Source: Flaveria trinervia (lineage: Eukaryota; Streptophyta; Magnoliopsida; Asterales; Asteraceae). From it: a DNA stretch of 64,000 nt. Below are positions 24,764 through 37,899 of the stretch, in pieces (position 1 is the stretch's first letter; each line of letters begins with the position of its first letter). The stretch is from the NCBI GenBank assembly GCA_025506515.1, contig CM046442.1, forward strand, positions 13,436,863-13,500,862, read 5' to 3'. The notes beneath the pieces were generated by a model. The model did not search any database, was not told where the DNA came from, and saw only the letters and a list, made by a program, of their open reading frames with translations. The position numbers were made by a program, and so were the translations under genes.

Positions 24764-25551
24764 TATAAATCCATAAATTATTACAATTTGTTTAGATTAT
24801 TACTAAATGAATATTTAAACAAAATAACTCACAATATAAATCACATATTTAATGCATTTGATCCATAAAAAATAATTAAAATAATTTAATAATGAAAGTT
24901 CAAAATGGGTTCTGGTTTGGGTTTCAACTTTGAAAATGGCGGATGTTACACCAATCATTCCACGTCCCCACCGTCGGCCGTTCGGCCGCTTGCTGCGGCG
25001 GCCTTGCCACCACCCACATGTGATATTTAATCAATTCACCGCAAAATTCAAGGTATCATTTCTAGTGTTTATTCTATGACACTATGAAATTAGGGATTTA
25101 TGGTTTATGTTGTTTATTTTTTAAAATTTAAGTGTTGTTATAGAAATCACTGGTTATTTGTTTAATTTCTAACATTTAAGGTTTATGCAACTAGGTATAT
25201 GAAGTAGGTATTTAAAAATGAAATAGAGATTAAATATTGAAATTAGGTATTTTAATTGTGTTTTTCTAAGTGTAATTTGTAATCTTATTATATTATTTGT
25301 TATAGAATTAGGGATTAAAAAAGTCTTATTGGTAGTTTTATTAACAAAAAATTTCAAATATAGGATATCGGTTTTAATAATAATGATGATATTGGGTCGA
25401 TCAACAACTGATTTGAGTTCAATTTGTTCGATTTCAAATGGATTTGATTTCAATAATCTTCCTTCGGACCTCTTTATTAACATCAATGTACGGTAAAAAA
25501 ATTACTACGTTACCCCTAAACTTTTCTTTTAGATCCGCGAATGCTAGTAAC

Positions 25552-27830
25552 TTTGTACACTTCATATATTAATTACATTTTTATAGTAACCAATTATAAA
25601 AATAATATTTAGAGTTTGTTTATGATTACTATCTAGATTTATGTTAACTCCAAACATGTAATTTATTATTTTAGTATGTACATAGAAGTTATAATAAGAG
25701 TAAAAAATTTTAACGGCAATAATAAGAGTAAATAACCCTTAACCCTTGCGCCCCTATGAGTATATAATATAACATAACATTTAAATAAATAGATTACCTT
25801 TTTATGCCTTGAAAATATGTTAATAACATACATTCAAACAAGCATGCTTTGGTTGAAATTTGAAAACTGTTCTAAAGTTCCAAAAATAACACCAGTACAA
25901 TCGAGCCAACATTTTCTTTTTAATAAATGGCGTCAACATTCAACCACTAATATTTTGTCTTTACGATGATCCAGAAAGCTAAAACCCAATCAATATACAT
26001 AAAAATCAAATGATGATGATAAAGTTTCTAATGGAGAGGACCATTTTTTTATGTTTTATTTAGATATAAGCATCTTAGACTCCATCTAATTACCTTCTAA
26101 AAACACACCTATGTTATGTGATATTATTTGTAACCGAAACTATCTTTGAACCCAAAAGTACTTAACTAATTTTTACAAAAATATTAAATAAACTACAAGG
26201 TTAAAACTTAAAACAAAGGATTTTAAGCGGCTTGTATGTAGGTGTTTGAACCCTAACTAGAAATCGATTGCACTTCCCGATCGATCTACTTGTGGCGCCG
26301 TAGCCATTGAAGCAGCGAGGAATCCTAAGTGAACCTGAGAGGCACCCCCTTTGCCCTAATATCCTAAATATTAACAACTTTTATATTAAATAAAAAATAT
26401 TTTGATGTAATTTTAACATTAAAATCCTAAATTTATATAAATCTTAGGCAATTGAATTTTGTAAAATGAAAAAAAAAAATTGGTTTCACTGGTAGTTAAA
26501 ATCTGATGACGTGACATCACTAAAGTTTTATAAAATGATTACCCGTAAGTAAATTTAAATAGCATTAAATTTTAAAAATTTGTATATTAAAAAGAGTAAA
26601 TATATGATTTAGTGTTTCAGACTACGAAAAAGGTACGTACATGTGTACAACATTCACGTTTACTTCGTCTACGTTTAACAAATTAAAACGCTTTAATATA
26701 CAAAGATTACATTAAAATGAAACTTTTAAGTAAAACAAGAAAAACATGTTAACTTTTAGTAAATTAATTAAATATCACTCGGACAACTAAGCCGACTGAG
26801 ATATTCGTTTCGTTAGCTATAAATAGTAAAAAGATATATAAAAGATAATGAAGTAATTATATTATATTGGTTTTTATATATTTACCATAACAATTGTTAT
26901 GTTTAAGGTACTAAAAAATAAATTGGATTATAATACTTCAAAATGTTTTTTATCGGTCAATAATAATTAATGCTAATAATTTAACCGGTAACACTTTTAA
27001 CTTTTACTTTTGTTACCATCATAATCTTAGTAGAAGAATTATTATATATTCACATTTTGTATTTAACTCAACTTCTCTCGTATGATTTTCTTCATTTTGT
27101 CTATAATCATTATTTTAAGCGTAATCAATTGTAAGTATTTGAATATTAAGTTATCAGAATTGTTATTTGTAACAAAAGTAAAAAATAAAAGTGTTAAATA
27201 TAAACAAATTGAGTCGAGTCTGCTTGTTTAACATTAATGTCGAGCCTAAGCTAAAGATGGTTAGACCCGTCAGACTCGCTAACCAGCTATTGCTTATCGA
27301 TTACACTACTTTTTTTAAAGACAAATATGTGATCATGTTTCAAAATATATGTGTTATTAAAATCAAGTTCATTTATCCGTTTCCGAGTCAGGACCGCACC
27401 TCAATTCCCTCAGAAGAAAACTGATTACTGGAAAAATTCCCTAAATTAATTTTAAACATGAGACTTGAACTCATAACCTTTAAATATTTAAATGTCACAA
27501 GTAACTCATATTAATTAGTTAGATTAAGAATCATTGGTTATAGATTACATTATTTTGAATCCACAAGATATGTTAAATGTTTTAATTATCAAACAAACAT
27601 AAATTAACATCATTACACTCACTTTACGTAAAAACAATTCATACAAAGGCGACGCCAAATTTGAACGATAAACTGCATCTTTGACCCATGATCTTCCGTA
27701 TAACATGTGTTAATTCTCTGTACTTATACTCGAACACTGAGTTGCAGAACCAAAATCAAAATTTTCCCACAAATTTTGATCAATTCAATTCATAATATCA
27801 GCAGATGCCAGTTTTGATTTCAAGTTGAAG
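25552..27830. other. Intergenic DNA upstream of ABCC copy 1
   Basis: AT-rich, with no supported gene. A less AT-rich patch at 26220-26345 has no recognised content. The last 100 bases before 27831 are the probable leader of the ABCC gene: a CAGTTTTGATTTCAAGTTGAAG phrase (27809-27830) has a counterpart just before the second copy. Confidence 0.5.
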
Positions 27831-30800
27831 ATGATTTCTGCTTCATCTTCATCATGGGTCACCTCTGTTTCATGTTCTTCAACTCTGTTGTTGCAGAGGA
27901 CGCATCAGGAGCTTCATTGGTGCTTCAATGGCTGACGTTCGTCTTCCTCTCACCATGCCCACAAAGGGTGCTTTTATCCGCCATTGATGTCGTCTTCTTG
28001 CTCATAATCTCTCTGTTTGCTGTTCGAAAGCTCTATTCAAGATTCACCTCCAACACATCCGCCATTGATGAACCTCTGATTGCTAAAATTAAAACCAATG
28101 TCGATACCAACATTTGGTTTAAGTTATCTCTGTTCGTGACTTCTGTATTGACGATTTTGTCTACTGTTTCATCGATTTTGGGGTTTATGCAAAACACCCA
28201 ATCGCCATCGAAGTTGATTGATGGAGTCTGTTGGTTGATTCAAGCTTTATCGTTTGTTATAGTCACTGTTTTGATTGTTCATGAGAAAAAATTTCAATCT
28301 GTAACTCACCCTTTTGCTCTTCGTGTGTTTTGGGTGGTGAATTTCATCGTCATTGCTCTGTTTTCTTCCTCCGGTGTACTCCGGCGAGTTTCCGGCAACG
28401 GAAACACTTCAAATTCATCTCCGACGACGTTGTTTCATTAATTTCTCTACCTTTTCATTGTTCTTTTGATTGTATCGATTAATGGATCAACTGGAATCAC
28501 AGTAACAACAGAATCACTGACTGAAAATGGTAAGTTATCTGATGAATTTGAGTTGAATAAGACATCAAATGTAAGTGGATGGGCTTCTGCTTCAATCCCA
28601 TCGAAGTTGTTTTGGCTATGGATGAACCCATTGTTGAAGAAGGGGTATAAAAGCCCTCTGAAGCTCGAAGACATCCCGAAGCTCTCACCCGAGCATCGGG
28701 CGGAGAAGATGTCGAAGATTTTCGAGGAGAATTGGCCGAAGCCTCACGAGAACTCGAAACACCCTGTTCGCACCACGCTGCTTCGATGTTTTTGGAAACA
28801 TGTTGTGTTCAATGCTTCACTTGCTGTTGTAAAGCTCTCTGTCATGTATGTTGGGCCTTTGTTAATCCAAAGGTTTGTGGATTACACTTCGGGGAAGCGA
28901 TCGTCACCATACGAGGGGTATTACTTGATACTGACCCTTCTTGTTGCGAAATTTATTGAAGTTTTGTCGTCACACCAGTTCAATTTCCATTCCCAGAAGC
29001 TTGGGATGTTGATCCGCTCGACGCTGATAACTTCGTTGTACAAAAAGGGGTTGCGGCTCTCGTGTTCAGCTCGACAGTCGCATGGTGTGGGACAGATAGT
29101 GAACTACATGGCTGTAGATGCTCAACAACTGTCTGACATGATGCTTCATTTGCATGCTGTTTGGCTTATGCCACTGCAAGTTTCAGTGGCATTAGCTATT
29201 CTGTACACATACATTGGTGTGCCGACGGTGGTGGCTTTGGTCGGACTATTGGCGGTTGTGGTTTATGTGGTTGTGGGTACTAAAAGGAACAACAGGTTCC
29301 AGTTTAGTATTATGCAGAATCGCGACTTGAGGATGAAAGCCACTAATGAGATGCTTAACTACATGAGGGTGATTAAGTTCCAAGCATGGGAAGAACACTT
29401 CAACAAGAGGATTCAAGCGTTTCGTGAGTCTGAATACGGATGGCTTGTGAAGTTCATGATCTCAATTGGTGGGAACATGATTGTGTTATGGAGTACGCCT
29501 TTGTTTATCTCTTCGCTCACCTTTGGGAGCGCGATATGCTTGGGGTCCCACTTGATGCAGGGACAGTTTTCACTGCTATGTCGTTGTTCAAGAACTTGCA
29601 GGAGCCTATTCGTACGTTCCCTCAGTCAATGATAGCCCTGTCTCAAGCCATGATCTCGTTGGGAAGATTGGATGGGTTCATGTTGAGTCAGGAGCTGGAT
29701 GAGGGCGCGGTCGAGAGGCGTGAGGGTTGCAGTGGTGACTCCGCGGTGGAGGTCACTGATGGCTCTTTTAGCTGGGATGATGAGGCTGCAGAAGGTGCTG
29801 TAGTTAAAAACTTGAACTTTGAGATCAAGAAAGGTGAACTTGCAGCAATTGTTGGAACTGTTGGTTCAGGGAAATCATCTCTTCTTTCATCAGTTATCGG
29901 CGAAATGAACAAAATCTCCGGGAAGGTAGACCATTAAACTTGCTCAGAACTTCAAGAAAACATAATATTATTCAACTAAAACCTGTCATATACTTTGTTG
30001 TTTATCTTATAACAGGTGATGGTATGCGGGAGCACAGCGTATGTTGCACAAACAGCATGGATACAAAATGGGACAATCCAAGAGAACATTCTGTTCGGTT
30101 TGCCGATGGACGGACAGAAATACAAGGAAGTAATAAAAAACTGTTGCTTGGAGAAAGACTTGGAAATGATGGAATATGGTGATCAAACTGAGATCGGAGA
30201 GCGTGGGATTAACCTCAGTGGTGGTCAGAAGCAGAGGATTCAACTTGCGCGCGCTGTTTATCAAGATTGTGACATTTATCTTCTTGATGATGTGTTTAGC
30301 GCTGTTGATGCTCACACGGGTTCAGATATATTCAAGGTGATTGTTCTAGGACCGAAGTCTATTCGTTTTACTGATGTACTGATGTACTGATGTACAAAAT
30401 CTAAGGTTTGTTTTTGTGGTTGCAGGAGTGTGTGAGGGGGGCTCTACGAAACAAGACAATCTTACTCGTCACACACCAAGTTGATTTCCTGCATAATGTT
30501 GATCTGATCTTAGTAAGTATCATAATATCTGATATAGTTTTGCAGATCAGAGTTTAACTGTATGTGCATACTTGAATATAAACTTGTAACTGTATCAGGT
30601 AATGCGAGATGGGATGATTGTACAATCAGGAAAGTATGATGAGCTACTAGAATCTGGTTTGGATTTTAAAAACTTGGTTTCCGCCCATGAGACCTCTATG
30701 CAACTAGTAGAGATGGAACCCACCACATTGGATAACACCACCCCTAAACATCTTCAAAAGTCTCCTAGCCTCCACCCGAGGGACAAAGATCAAAAGGCGT

Positions 30801-33217
30801 TAGAACAATCAAAATCTAATTCTATCGTAGGGTCATCAAAGCTGATCAAAGAAGAGGAGAGGGAACAGGAAGAATTAGCTTAGGTGTCTATAAGGTTTAT
30901 GTCACCGAGGCGTTCGGATGGTGGGGTGTGCTTATTGTTTTGTTATTCTCGTTATTGTGGCAAGCAGCACAGATGGCAAGTGATTACTGGTTGGCGTATG
31001 AAACTTCTGATGATCGTGCTGCATCTTTCAACCCTTCTTTGTTTATAGAAGTTTATACAGCTATAGCCGGTGTTTCTTTCGTTTTGGTGTTTTGTAGAGT
31101 CATTTCTTCAACAGTCCTTGGGCTTCAAACATGTCAGATTTTCTTTAAGCAGATTCTCAACAGCATACTTCATGCTCCAATGTCATTTTTCGACACCACG
31201 CCTTCTGGAAGAATTCTTAGCAGGGTAAAGATTCCCAAATTTTCCTTTTTAGGCAAGTTTAGGTGACTAATAGCTAACATTTACCGAATGATCATATGCT
31301 TATTCGTTATATCTTTTCAGGCATCAAGTGATCAAACCAACATCGATATTTTCCTTCCTTTCACGATCGCCATGACTCTTTCTATGTATATAACATTGAT
31401 TGGCATTATCATCATCATTTGTCAGTATGCCTGGCCAACTGTGTTCCTCCTAGTTCCACTCGGTTGGCTCAATGTCTGGTATCGGGTATGCATCATTTCT
31501 GTTATGTAGTTAGTAAACAGTTAGGTGTTACAAAATCGGACTTGAACTTATGGTTTTTTTCAGGGATTCTTTCTTGCAACATCTCGCGAAATAACACGAC
31601 TCGACTCGATCACAAAAGCACCTGTTATTCATCATTTCTCAGAGAGTATATCAGGAGTTATGACTATAAGATGTTTTAGGAAGCAGGATAGATTTGCTCA
31701 AGAAAATGTTGATCGTGTGAATGGAAATCTGAGAATGGATTTCCACAACAATGGATCAAATGAGTGGTTAGGTTTCCGTTTGGAGTTCATCGGAAGCTTA
31801 TTTCTTTGTGTTTCCACTACTTGCATGATCCTCTTGCCTAGCAGCATTGTTAAACCAGGTATGTATGCACATCTAAAACACCATGTTTTTTGCTACTTTG
31901 GAGAACTAATCATGAATATTGATATCAGAAAATGTTGGATTATCGCTCTCGTATGGATTGTCACTCAACGGAGCTTTGTTTTGGGCTATATACATGAGCT
32001 GCTTTGTCGAAAACCGAATGGTTTCCGTTGAAAGGATTAAACAGTTCACCAACATACCCTCAGAAGCCGAATGGGTCAGAAAAAATAACACCCCTCCTTC
32101 AAACTGGCCTTCTCACGGAAACGTACAGCTCAAAGATTTACAGGTGATAAATGACATGCCAACATGATAATCTATAATATTATATCAATATTCATATCAA
32201 ACTTTTAAGAGGAATCTACATTAAAGTTCTTGATTGTTTGCTTATGAACAGGTTAGATATCGCCCAAACACGCCTTTAGTGATCAAAGGGATTACACTAA
32301 GCATCAAAGGAGGTGAAAAGATCGGTGTGGTTGGTAGAACCGGTGGTGGGAAATCAACTCTGATTCAAGTTCTGTTTCGGTTGGTGGAGCCATCTGGTGG
32401 AAGTATAACCATTGATGGCATCAACATCTCCACCCTCGGACTACATGATCTCAGGTCAAGGTTTGGGATCATTCCTCAAGAACCCATCCTATTTGAAGGC
32501 ACTGTTAGAAGCAATATCGACCCCATTGGTAACTATTCTGATGAAGAAATCTGGAGGGTAATCTTATATTTTACTGTTTTCTGTAGATTCTTGCACCATG
32601 AACTTTCGCTCGTTGGTTTGTCTGATGTGAGAATTTTTGTTTTGCAGAGTCTTGAACGATGCCAGCTTCACGATGTTGTCGCGTCAAAACCTGGTAAACT
32701 AGATTCTGCAGGTACTAGAAACTGATACAAAGATACATTTTTAAGATTAGAGAATCAAAAGTTCAAAACTTATGTTATTTTGTTCTTTAGTTGTTGATAA
32801 TGGAGATAACTGGAGCGTGGGACAACGACAACTTCTATGTTTAGGAAGAGTGATGCTGAAGCACAGCAGGCTGTTGTTCATGGATGAAGCAACAGCTTCT
32901 GTTGATTCACAAACAGATGCTGTAATTCAGAAGATCATACGCGAGGACTTTGCTGATTGTACAATAATCAGCATTGCTCACAGAATACCAACTGTCATGG
33001 ACTGTGATCGTGTTCTAGTCATTGATGCTGGTAACTCTTGTTCTCATCTTAAAAACAACACGCGTGTTGGTTGTTGGATGTTTGGTTTTTAATTTAAACT
33101 TGTTTGTTGGAAACAGGTTATGCTAAGGAGTTTGATAAGCCTTCACGGTTGATTGAGAGACCTTCATTGTTTGGCGCATTGGTTCAAGAGTATGCAAACC
33201 GCTCAACTGGGTTATGA
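27831..33217 (+). CDS. ABCC4/ABCC14-like MRP transporter, copy 1 (frameshifts as read)
   Basis: Full-size ABCC (multidrug-resistance-associated) transporter, about 1,506 residues once indels are discounted. Exons: 27831-29925, 30016-30336, 30426-30512, 30599-31224, 31321-31485, 31564-31858, 31929-32143, 32252-32557, 32648-32711, 32791-33030, 33117-33217, all with GT/AG ends. Order: TMD0 (about residues 1-200), TMD1, NBD1 with Walker A GTVGSGKSS (near 29854), LSGGQKQR (near 30213) and LLDDVFSAVD, TMD2, NBD2 with GRTGGGKST (near 32335), WSVGQRQ and LLFMDEATASVDS. Such proteins use ATP to move conjugates or organic anions; the Arabidopsis relatives ABCC4 and ABCC14 are the closest I recognise, and the substrate here is unknown. 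Compared with copy 2 it lacks single bases near 27882, 28403, 29540 and 30866 and two bases near 28455, giving a stop at 28439. An alternative start is 27854. Confidence 0.88.
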
Positions 33218-33421
33218 ACGAACAAACATATCCTGTAAAATTTCACTCACAGGGTCGCGTTAAACCATTTTCAAGAGGTTAGCTAGGTTAAGAAAATATT
33301 ATGTGGTGTATCTAGCTAAGATGATCTACACATTGATTAGCTAACTTTTAATCTTTTTTTGTTCTAGTTCTAAATTATCTATGGTTTATGGACTAGTGGA
33401 ATGAATAACTTGATTTCATGA
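33218..33421. other. 3' flank of ABCC copy 1
   Basis: Probable 3' untranslated region. No clear AATAAA signal was seen. Confidence 0.4.
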
Positions 33422-34907
33422 TGTGACATCCCACTCGAAATCCGGGTGGACGTGCACACTTGATACAACTTACAGCGAAAACAAACTGAGTTTTCATTTC
33501 AAACCTATAACATTCCGAGTACAATATATTATTTAAATACAATATCAAACAACTATAAACTTCTATAGCTCCAAATTTCACTGTCTCCTCACTGTTTCTA
33601 GAGAAGTTTTATTGATTACCTGTGATACATATACTCAAAAAGACATCGGCTAATGCTGGTGAGCTCATGTTATACATTTTACAAAATTGACTTTGACATG
33701 CATACAATATGGGTTATGATATTTGGATCCATAGGCTCAGTGCCTTCCCTGGTTTTACCACAACTACCATCAATGAGTTTGTTAGACCCTCCCGACCGTA
33801 AAATAGGTATGAGTATGTGTCTGATGCATACGAGGAGCCATATCTCTTTTCAGCTAGTTCGACACACCCCATTAAATATATCAAGATCATGTATACCTTT
33901 ACCGACCCGTGCATATATGTAAGCATTATAATTATTACCAATATAGATAGGACGAGTATATTATCATAATTTTAAAAATAATCATGATAACTCACCTTGG
34001 TTTTTAAGTATTATTGAGACAAATAAACAGTTTTATAGTTGTGATTATGATTAGGATTGAAATAAGTTTTAACAACTAATTAAACAAGAAAATACTACCT
34101 AGTAATAATCATGATTGGTTTTGAATAACATTTACTTTGTTTAAGCATGTTGGTTGATTAGTTCATGCCTAATCAAAGTTAGGCTACCCAAAACCCACCC
34201 ACAACAATAACCCTAACGCCTAAAAATAATAATATTACTAAATCTAACACTACTTCTAACCAACTTGACATAAACATAACGAGAGTATACCTTAAAATTA
34301 TTTATGGCTGATATATAGTCTCTCTTATTCGTATTTCTACCCAAGTTCTAAAAAAGACTACTAAAATACCGAACGGGACTCGACATTCTATTTATATTTG
34401 AACGTTTTTTCTTTTTTCTTTTTAAAGAAATTACTTACACTTTAAAGGTCCTATTTATAAGGCTATGAAAGTTGCCTCACTTTATATGCTTATATTTAGG
34501 ATGGACTACTTACATTTTAAAGAAGCCACGTATCTTGCACACATACCACGTATCCTTTTCTTAATTTATGAATTCTTAAATATTATTATATTAGAATTAG
34601 AATAATTAATTCAGTTATTTATATTACTTTTCTCTTGTAACTTTTAAAATATATTGTCTTATAAAACTTCAATTATGTTGTTGAGACAGGCTTATTTTTT
34701 TCTACGAGTCGACTCAAGTTTCGTTAAAAATAAAGTAAGATCAATAATCAAATATTTTATTATTATTTAACGCTTTCTTAAAATAAAAAAAAAATCTTGA
34801 CGTCACATGCCATCATCCAATAATTATCTTACTCATACGAGATATAAAAGAAATATTTTTATATTTCGTACATGTAAAACTATTATATTAAGGCTTGGGG
34901 TATTACA
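33422..34907 (-). mobile_element. Solo LTR, 1,486 bp
   Basis: It starts TGTGACATCCCAC and ends GGGGTATTACA, flanked by CATGA (33417-33421) and TATGA (34908-34912), a 5-bp duplication with one mismatch. The minus strand starts TGTAATACCCC, carries TATAAATA (near 34455) and later GAGCTCACC, in the order seen in gypsy-type LTRs, so the orientation is probably minus. It has no coding sequence. Confidence 0.6.
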
Positions 34908-34912
34908 TATGA

Positions 34913-35688
34913 AAATGAATTTTGCATAACAAATAGAATATATATGTTATGCAAAGCAAAATTATAAATATTCAAATCATATATTAGTAAAGAATAAAAT
35001 TATATAAGTACTTATAAAATGATACACGTATAATAAAAATTTGATAGTGAATGAGATTACATATTACTCTAAAAAGTATGAGATTTTGATCATTATTTGT
35101 AAGATTTAACTAGCATTATGACACCTGCTTTGCAGCAAAGCATAAAACAAAATGTTACCATAAATTTGGGTGTTGAACGGAGCGGTGTGCGTAATACCAT
35201 GAAAAAAACTAGTGTTTTGCGATCCTGCTAGTTGAACAGGGGCAATGATAGTATGTGTAACCTTATATAAGAAAAACGAAACTATTACATCTTTAATAAC
35301 ATTTAAAACTTTATATAAAAGCAAAAATGTCACAAAGCGGTGCATAAAGGTGGGTGCGTACAGTACGTTAATAATACTTGAAAGTTAATATGATAAAATA
35401 AAGCTAGCTAAAAGTTATGTCAAAATGTCAATACAATAAGTGTGTCGCAACCGTAAAGAACATAACGGTTGAAAATACTAATGTTGGTAAATATAAGCAC
35501 ATACAAATTAGTATTTTACAACACCATGTTTTAAAAGTTATGAGAGGAAGAAAAAACTAATTTGTAAAAAAAATTCGACAACTTGTATATTTTAGTTTTG
35601 ATTACGGCTTGTACGTTTACGCTTTGATAACTTGTATTTTAATGCACAAGGCCGATTTTAAAATTAAATTTCAATAAAGTTTTATGAT
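34913..35688. other. AT-rich intergenic DNA, no gene seen
   Basis: No recognised domain in any frame. Confidence 0.5.
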
Positions 35689-36130
35689 TGTTCCAATCAG
35701 ATCACTTAAGTTTTATGATTGGCAAGTATTATTTATTTTTCAAGTTTTATCAACCCACCACCACCGTCGTCCCACCACATCGCCGCCCACCACAACCGTC
35801 GGCCCACCACCATCGCTGCCCGCCACCACCATCGTCCCACCACCATCACCACCACCCGCCACCCCCGTCGTCCCACCACCATCGCCCGCCCGCCACCATT
35901 GTCGGCCGCCACCACCTCCGGTCCACCACCAACGTCATCCCACCACTGCCGCCCACCACCACCACCTTCCCCTCCCACCACCACCGCCGCCCCAACCACC
36001 ACCGTTGTCCCCCCACCATCGCTGCCACCCACCACCTCCTCTCACCTTTGACCCTCCCTTTTACTTACTATTCAGGTTAAATACATAATATTGAAACATC
36101 ACATAAAGTTTAGTGATCTGATTGGAACAA
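35689..36130. repeat. Inverted-repeat unit around a CCACCACCG tract
   Basis: GTTCCAATCAGATCACT near 35691 has its inverse AGTGATCTGATTGGAAC near 36112, with AAGTTT/TTATG also mirrored, about 28 bases in all. The 390-base interior is dominated by CCACCACCGTCG-like repeats. Confidence 0.7.
35756..36045. repeat. C-rich (CCACCACCGTCG)n-like low-complexity tract
   Basis: Imperfect triplet-based repeat of CCA/CCG. All three plus frames and some minus frames stay open simply because the repeat lacks stops, so the His/Pro- or Gly/Val-rich products are not genes. Confidence 0.9.
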
Positions 36131-36554
36131 AAAAATTTATGAGTGACCTAATTAGAATAATTTTAAAACTTAATTACATTTCTACAAAGCTACCCCATAA
36201 AAATAAGCACGTCTTAACAACATATTCAAAACAGTTTATAAACCACAAATTGTGAAACTTACAAGAGGGAAACAATCAAAATATTATAATGGTTTAAAAA
36301 ATAAATCATAAATTTAAGGTATAAAAGGTGTATGTAGCTAAACTTGAGGGTTATAAAGAAAAAACAATTCATGTTAGAAGACAAAAGACCTATGTATTAG
36401 AAGTTAAAAGTTAAAAGGTGATACCTTATTTTTTTAAGGAAGCATAATGTCAATAATATCCTACGTTGTGTTTAATTAATTTCATAGTTAAATAATTGGT
36501 TTTCAACTAGATAATATTGCACCTTGTGTTCTTCATTCATTTTTTATCACTAAG
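36131..36554. other. AT-rich intergenic DNA, no gene seen
   Basis: Nothing recognised. Confidence 0.5.
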
Positions 36555-36559
36555 CCAAT

Positions 36560-37500
36560 ATGATAGGATTTTCATCTTATGGTTAAATATTGTAAAGCAC
36601 CACCAATAGATCAATGGTGAGTTGGATTAGTATATGCCACCCCGTTAGTGGTAAAGGTCATATTGGTGGCCAAGGGGGTGAATGCGGGTTTGGCATCAAG
36701 CATGTTGCCACGTTCCAAGATCTCCTTAGCATATTTTGCTTGACTATGAAATAACCCGGACTACATGTTTGAAACCTCCAATCCAAGGAAATAATTTAGT
36801 TCACCCAAGTCTTTGTTTGCCTAACTCTTGATATAACCTTTTTATGAAGTTCTTGATGATGTTGTCTTGAGTCCTGATGAGAATTAAGTCGTCAACATAA
36901 ACCAAAAGGTACATTATACATGAATCCTTTTTAAACACAAATAATGATGGATCCGCCCTACTACACGTAAACCTACTTGCCAACAGAAATTGACTCAACC
37001 GATGGGACCAAGCACGTGGTACTTGTTTAAGTCCATATAATGCCTTGTTTAATTTGCAAACATGATTTGGGTAACGTGAGTCAACAAAACCAAGAGGTTG
37101 CTCCATGTATACGCACTCATTTAAATGATCGTGTAGAAAGGAATTTTTCACATCCAGTTGATGTAATTTCCACTCATTAAGAACAAGCAAGGAGTGAAGT
37201 ATTCTAACTGTTGAGGCCTTTACCACGGATTAAAGGTAAGAGAATAGTCAAGACCGAGTGCTTGACTAAACCCTTATGCCACAAGACGAGCCTTGTGACA
37301 TTCAATGGAACCATCATCATGAAATTTGGTACGTAAGAGCCACTTGGAACCAACAACATGGTGATTGAAAGGACGTGGTACCAAAGTCCAAGTTTTATTT
37401 TATATAGAGCATCAAGCTCCTTGTGCATAGCAGTGACCCACTTGAGGTCTTTGGCTGCTGATGAGAATGTTTTTGGATCTGTGTAGGCAAACAAGGCATG
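36560..37500 (-). pseudogene. pol: copia reverse transcriptase fragment
   Basis: Translation shows the copia signature: W-K-L-H-Q-L-D-V-K-N-S-F-L-H, then V-Y-M-E-Q-P-L-G-F, C-K-L-N-K-A-L-Y-G-L-K-Q, A-D-P-S-L-F, and catalytic Y-V-D-D-L-I-L. After a break near 36820 it continues as L-N-Y-F-L-G-L-E-V and Y-A-K-E-I-L-E-R into the RNase H boundary. The upstream part (37204-37494) holds W-V-T-A-M-H-K-E-L-D-A-L. At least three breaks. Confidence 0.85.
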
Positions 37501-37899
37501 ATGGAGAGGGTGTTTTGTGACATAGGAGAGATCAGCTTGATAACGCGGTTTAAAAATACGGATTTGGCTCGAGTCATCATCGGGTGAGAGGGTGGAAGTG
37601 GAGGTGATGGCGCGGGGATTGGACTAGGTATGTGAGGCATGTTTGGAGTAGGTGATGGAGAGGGGACTGGAGGGGAGGAGTTTAGTGGTTCGGGAATGGT
37701 TGTGGTGGGTTGAGGGGAGGTCGATTGAGGCGTGAAGGAACAAACAATCGAACCACTCGACTAAGATGGGTTTGGCGAGGGGAGATGGTGATTAGGGAGT
37801 ATTGGATAGGGTGGGCAAGGGGAGTAGGGTGTAGTGGATTGGGTGGTGTCCATACATAGAAGGTATGGGATGGCAGTAGTTGGAGCAGAGGGCGGTGGA

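Larger units (their letters stand above)
11142..24950 (-). mobile_element. Solo LTR (2.95 kb) split by the gypsy element
   Basis: The unit starts TGTCACACCCCG and ends GGATGTTACA, with the perfect 5-bp duplication CCAAT on both sides (11137-11141 and 24951-24955). Minus orientation is suggested because that strand gives TGTAACATCCGCC first, then a GGGACCAAAGTGG phrase typical of U3, and ends CGGGGTGTGACA. Without the nested gypsy element (13118-23975) it is about 2,950 bp. No internal retroelement genes or primer site lie between its ends apart from the nested one, hence solo LTR. Confidence 0.75.
10696..25543. mobile_element. Short hAT-like element, outer shell of a three-level nest
   Basis: The left end CAAGGGTGGGCCTAC resembles the end of the intact hAT at 5513 (CAGGGGCGGACCTAC). 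The right end GATCCGCGAATG is its approximate inverse. Flanks are TTGGTAAC (10688-10695) and CTAGTAAC (25544-25551), matching at 6 of 8 positions. TACGTTACCCCT occurs near both ends. Without the inserted solo LTR the element is only about 1.03 kb, with a C-rich leader-like part on either side of the LTR (11070-11141 and 24956-25030) but no transposase, so it is a non-autonomous deletion derivative. Confidence 0.6.

Noticed and set aside
28447..28688. Minus-strand frames opposite ABCC exon 1
   Set aside because: Shadows of the conserved plus-strand coding exon; the same applies to minus frames at 29688, 30007, 43214, 44544, 44886, 46466 and 46948.
35684..36088. His/Pro-rich and Gly/Val-rich frames of 60-134 codons
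   Set aside because: All come from one CCACCACCG low-complexity tract, open in several frames at once.
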